From: Candidatus Hydrogenedentota bacterium
GTDB lineage: Bacteria; Hydrogenedentota; Hydrogenedentia; Hydrogenedentales; SLHB01
Length of the DNA stretch: 9,474 nt
Assembly (NCBI GenBank): GCA_035416745.1
Contig: DAOLNV010000009.1
Location: 1 to 9,474 of the forward strand
Direction of reading: 5' to 3'
Shown here: positions 7,401 through 9,474 of the stretch, piece after piece
Position numbering within the stretch: position 1 is the stretch's first letter
How the letters are laid out: the number at the start of each line of letters is the position of its first letter
Position numbers and translations under genes: made by a program
The notes under the pieces: generated by a model
Seen by the model: only the letters and a program-made list of their open reading frames with translations
What the model was told of the DNA's origin: nothing
Database searches by the model: none

Positions 7401-8699
7401 ATGACGTCTGTGTATCGGTTTTGGTTTACTGCAATCGCTCTGGCGGCGTGTCTGGGCGTTCTTGCCGGAAATCCCGCGCCAGCGGAGGAAGCCGCTCCTG
7501 CATCGTGCGAGCCAATCACCCCGAACGCATTCCAGGGTTCCGACATTGAACGCATCAACCAGGCCATTGCGGCAGCGGCAGCTTCCGGCAGGCGCGTTGT
7601 GATTCCACGAACCAATCACGCCGCGGATGGCTCCCGCGCTGTCTGGCTGCTTGACTCGGCGATACTCGTTCAAAGCGGCACGACGCTCGAACTCGAGAAC
7701 TGCCATATCAAACTCTCCGACCGCTGCCGCGACAACTTCATCCGCAGCGCAAACTGTGGCCTCGGCATCGCTGAAATCGCCCCGCTGTACGATATCCACA
7801 TCCGGGGCATCGGGAACGCGCTGCTCGAGGGCGCAGACCGCCCACGCGCCACCGGCGACAGCGCCAAGACTCTCGGAGAACGGACCTATGGCACGGACGC
7901 GGGCGTCGAGGGAGAAAGCCAGACCGGCGATTGGAGAAACATCGGCATCCTGATAGCGTTCGTCGAACGCTTCAGCATCGAGAACATCCGAATGGTCGAC
8001 TCCCACGCATGGGCTATTTCGCTCGAACGCTGCGCGTTCGGCAGGGTCCGCGACGTCGACTTCGCGTCCACCGGACAGAAAGCCATCGACGGCAAGACCG
8101 AAACGATTCTCAATCAGGACGGGTTGGACCTACGACAGGGCTGCCACGATATCCTCATCGAAAACATCACCGGATACTCCGGCGACGATCTTATCGCGCT
8201 CACCAACATTCTCACGGCTGGCGCTGAGGCCGGCTCCACCGAATCGACCATGGTGAGCGCCGCCATCGACCGCGGAAATGGAACAGACGACATCCGCAAT
8301 ATCACGCTGCGAAACATCCGCGGATATTGCGCCGGCGGCCATCACATCGTCCGGTTCCTCAACGCCAGCGGCCTGAAAATTCACGACGTCATCCTGGACG
8401 GGCTCATCGATACCTCCGGCTCGACGAAACCGTGCCGCGCCGCGCTCAAGATCGGCGACAACAATCCGAAGTGGGGCGGCGTCACCCCCTTGGGCGATAC
8501 CTGCCGCATCTTCGTCAACAACATCATGAGCCGCTCGCAGCACACCATTCTCATCGCCGGCTCGCTCTCCGAATCCATCATCACGAATGTGATCAAGTAC
8601 GACGCGGAAGGGCCCCCTATCACTTACGAATCCGGCGAAAACAACGTCCGCAACGTCCTCATCTCAAACGTGCGCGAGATGGTTCCTCCGCGGGAATGA
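7401..8699 (+). CDS. Secreted right-handed beta-helix protein, GH28 (polygalacturonase)-like
   Basis: I place the start at ATG 7401 (432 residues), because GGAGG (7389-7393) lies 7 nt upstream and a signal peptide begins there; the in-frame GTG at 7329 would add 24 residues with no binding site. The leader has Arg6 and a hydrophobic core at 7-22, with likely cleavage after PAPA (28). LAAC (14-17) also fits a lipobox, so a lipoprotein is possible. Residues 47-70 (SDIERINQAIAAAA, then VVIP at 66-69) are the usual entry of the pectate-lyase-3/GH28 beta-helix, followed by repeating strand-turn coils (TTLELENCHI, YDIHIRGIG, FSIENIRMVDS, HDILIENITG, IRNITLRNIRG). NQDGLDL (238-244) and GDDLIAL (261-267) match the GH28 catalytic signatures NTD and GDD with the usual spacing (Asp240 to Asp262, 22 residues). 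GHG is replaced by GGHH (312-315), displaced further downstream, and no clear RIK is seen. Hydrolysis of galacturonan or a related uronate polymer is likely; the exact substrate is unknown. Confidence 0.85.
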   Translation: MTSVYRFWFTAIALAACLGVLAGNPAPAEEAAPASCEPITPNAFQGSDIERINQAIAAAAASGRRVVIPRTNHAADGSRAVWLLDSAILVQSGTTLELENCHIKLSDRCRDNFIRSANCGLGIAEIAPLYDIHIRGIGNALLEGADRPRATGDSAKTLGERTYGTDAGVEGESQTGDWRNIGILIAFVERFSIENIRMVDSHAWAISLERCAFGRVRDVDFASTGQKAIDGKTETILNQDGLDLRQGCHDILIENITGYSGDDLIALTNILTAGAEAGSTESTMVSAAIDRGNGTDDIRNITLRNIRGYCAGGHHIVRFLNASGLKIHDVILDGLIDTSGSTKPCRAALKIGDNNPKWGGVTPLGDTCRIFVNNIMSRSQHTILIAGSLSESIITNVIKYDAEGPPITYESGENNVRNVLISNVREMVPPRE

Positions 8700-8747
8700 T
8701 ACGGCAGCGTTCCCCCTCGCCGCCCAGCCGCGCCGCAGAAACGAATG

Positions 8748-8776
8748 CACCGTCCCGGTGAAGCGGGGTCTCACCG
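8748..8776. terminator. Overlapping hairpins between convergent genes, possible weak terminator
   Basis: CACCG-TCC-CGGTG (8748-8760, 5-bp stem) and CGGTGA-9 nt-TCACCG (8756-8776, 6-bp stem) share the CGGTG arm, so only one can form at a time. They lie in the 71-bp gap between the stop of the beta-helix gene and the stop of the leftward gene (the second stem covers that stop). No T-run follows on either strand, so this is not a standard Rho-independent terminator. The rest of the gap shows nothing else. Confidence 0.25.
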
Positions 8777-9474
8777 CAAAACGCTGTCGGCCAGCACGGA
8801 TTTTTCGCCCTGGCTCTGCAGGATCTTGTCGAACTCGGCCAATTCCGCGTCTTCCACGATGGTGTAAGGAAACTGCTTGACCTCGCGCTGATCGAGCATC
8901 TGGACAAGCCCTTTCTCGAAATCCGACTTGCTCGCGGCAATCACCTGGCATCCGAGCGACACGTTGGGTTTGAGGGGCGTTTCGCTGTTTATCGGGCGCT
9001 TCGCATATGCCGAATGGATGTTCGCCCCCGTAATCTGCTGTTCGCCTTTGACCCCGACCCTCGTTCCAGGCGCCGCGTTCCCCAGAAGACGGTACGCGGG
9101 ATCCGTGCCCCGGTGCTTGCCCCGGACGTACGTGACCTGTTTTGATTTCAACCGCCCGACCCCTTTGTCCTGGCTGCTGGACTCCGTAGTCATCCGGTAT
9201 TCAAACACCTCGGGCGGCGCCGAAGGCGACTCGACGACCAGATACATGGTGTCGTCATACGTCTTGTTCGAGTTTGTCGACAACCCCCTGTCGAAATCCA
9301 GCCCCCGGACAGCGATGGCATTCGCAGCGGGTTTGTTGCCCTCGGGCCCGGCCCAATCTCCCCCCTTGAGAGCGACTATCAGCCGCGCCTCCATCGCAAT
9401 GGCCTTCGCGTCCACCTCCTCATAGACACGCCGAAACGAATTCTTCGCGTCCGCCTGTACAGGTTCCGGCACTT
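8771..9474 (-). CDS. L,D-transpeptidase (YkuD)-like protein, N-terminus beyond window
   Basis: The frame is open from the right edge to the TGA at 8773-8771. About 233 residues are visible (numbered from the codon at 9472). The GTG there has no visible upstream binding site because of the window edge, and is more likely an internal valine, so the gene is treated as 5'-truncated. The pattern fits a family of bacterial and phage proteins related to L,D-transpeptidases: AIAVRGLD (52-59), YDDTMYLVV (72-80), MTTES (94-98), QVTYVRGKHRGT (112-123), NIHSAY (151-156) and VSLGCQVI (171-178). His153, Ser172 and Cys175 stand where YkuD enzymes have HxnSHGC, but the motif reads SLGCQ with 21 residues between His and Cys. 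The role would be peptidoglycan crosslinking or trimming. No active-site residue is obviously lost. It is convergent with the beta-helix gene and probably unrelated to the glycan locus. Confidence 0.65.
   Translation of the reverse strand, partial: VPEPVQADAKNSFRRVYEEVDAKAIAMEARLIVALKGGDWAGPEGNKPAANAIAVRGLDFDRGLSTNSNKTYDDTMYLVVESPSAPPEVFEYRMTTESSSQDKGVGRLKSKQVTYVRGKHRGTDPAYRLLGNAAPGTRVGVKGEQQITGANIHSAYAKRPINSETPLKPNVSLGCQVIAASKSDFEKGLVQMLDQREVKQFPYTIVEDAELAEFDKILQSQGEKSVLADSVLR

Overview
This window is GC-rich throughout and carries five protein-coding genes, most of them predicted to be exported. It looks like a polysaccharide-processing locus from an environmental bacterium. There are no RNA genes, insertion sequences, CRISPR arrays or phage genes. 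The protein families (a DUF4838 alpha-glucuronidase-like protein, a GH28-like beta-helix protein, large multi-domain secreted hydrolase-like proteins) and the lack of any SusC/SusD pair fit the Planctomycetota / Lentisphaerota / Verrucomicrobiota / Hydrogenedentota type of genome better than Bacteroidota. This placement is inferred from family memory, not from a search.

Layout. Positions 1-2511 (minus) hold a secreted DUF4838-type protein whose C-terminus runs off the left edge. Positions 2550-3755 (minus) hold a secreted protein with a probable TIM-barrel pattern of unknown function, 38 bp upstream of the first gene and presumably in one operon with it. Positions 3756-3976 form a divergent intergenic region with a good sigma70-like promoter (TTGAGA-17-TACAAT) facing right, a 12-bp palindrome just after the predicted transcription start, and an 8-bp inverted repeat on the leftward side. 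Positions 3977-7327 (plus) encode a 1116-residue secreted protein: an N-terminal beta domain, a central barrel-like candidate catalytic domain with an unusual phage-tail-like insert, and two copies of a carbohydrate-binding-like beta-sandwich on either side of the barrel. Positions 7401-8699 (plus) encode a secreted right-handed beta-helix protein of the GH28/pectate-lyase superfamily; a second possible promoter overlaps the stop codon of the preceding gene. Positions 8771-9474 (minus, convergent, 5'-truncated) hold an L,D-transpeptidase-like protein that probably belongs to a separate cell-wall or lysis function.

How the genes may work together: the divergent arrangement of two plus two secreted proteins around one regulatory region suggests co-regulated breakdown of an acidic, uronate-containing glycan. 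Only the GH28-like and DUF4838 assignments bear on substrate. The two barrel-type proteins are not assigned to a characterised family here. They are the best candidates for undescribed enzymes in the window.
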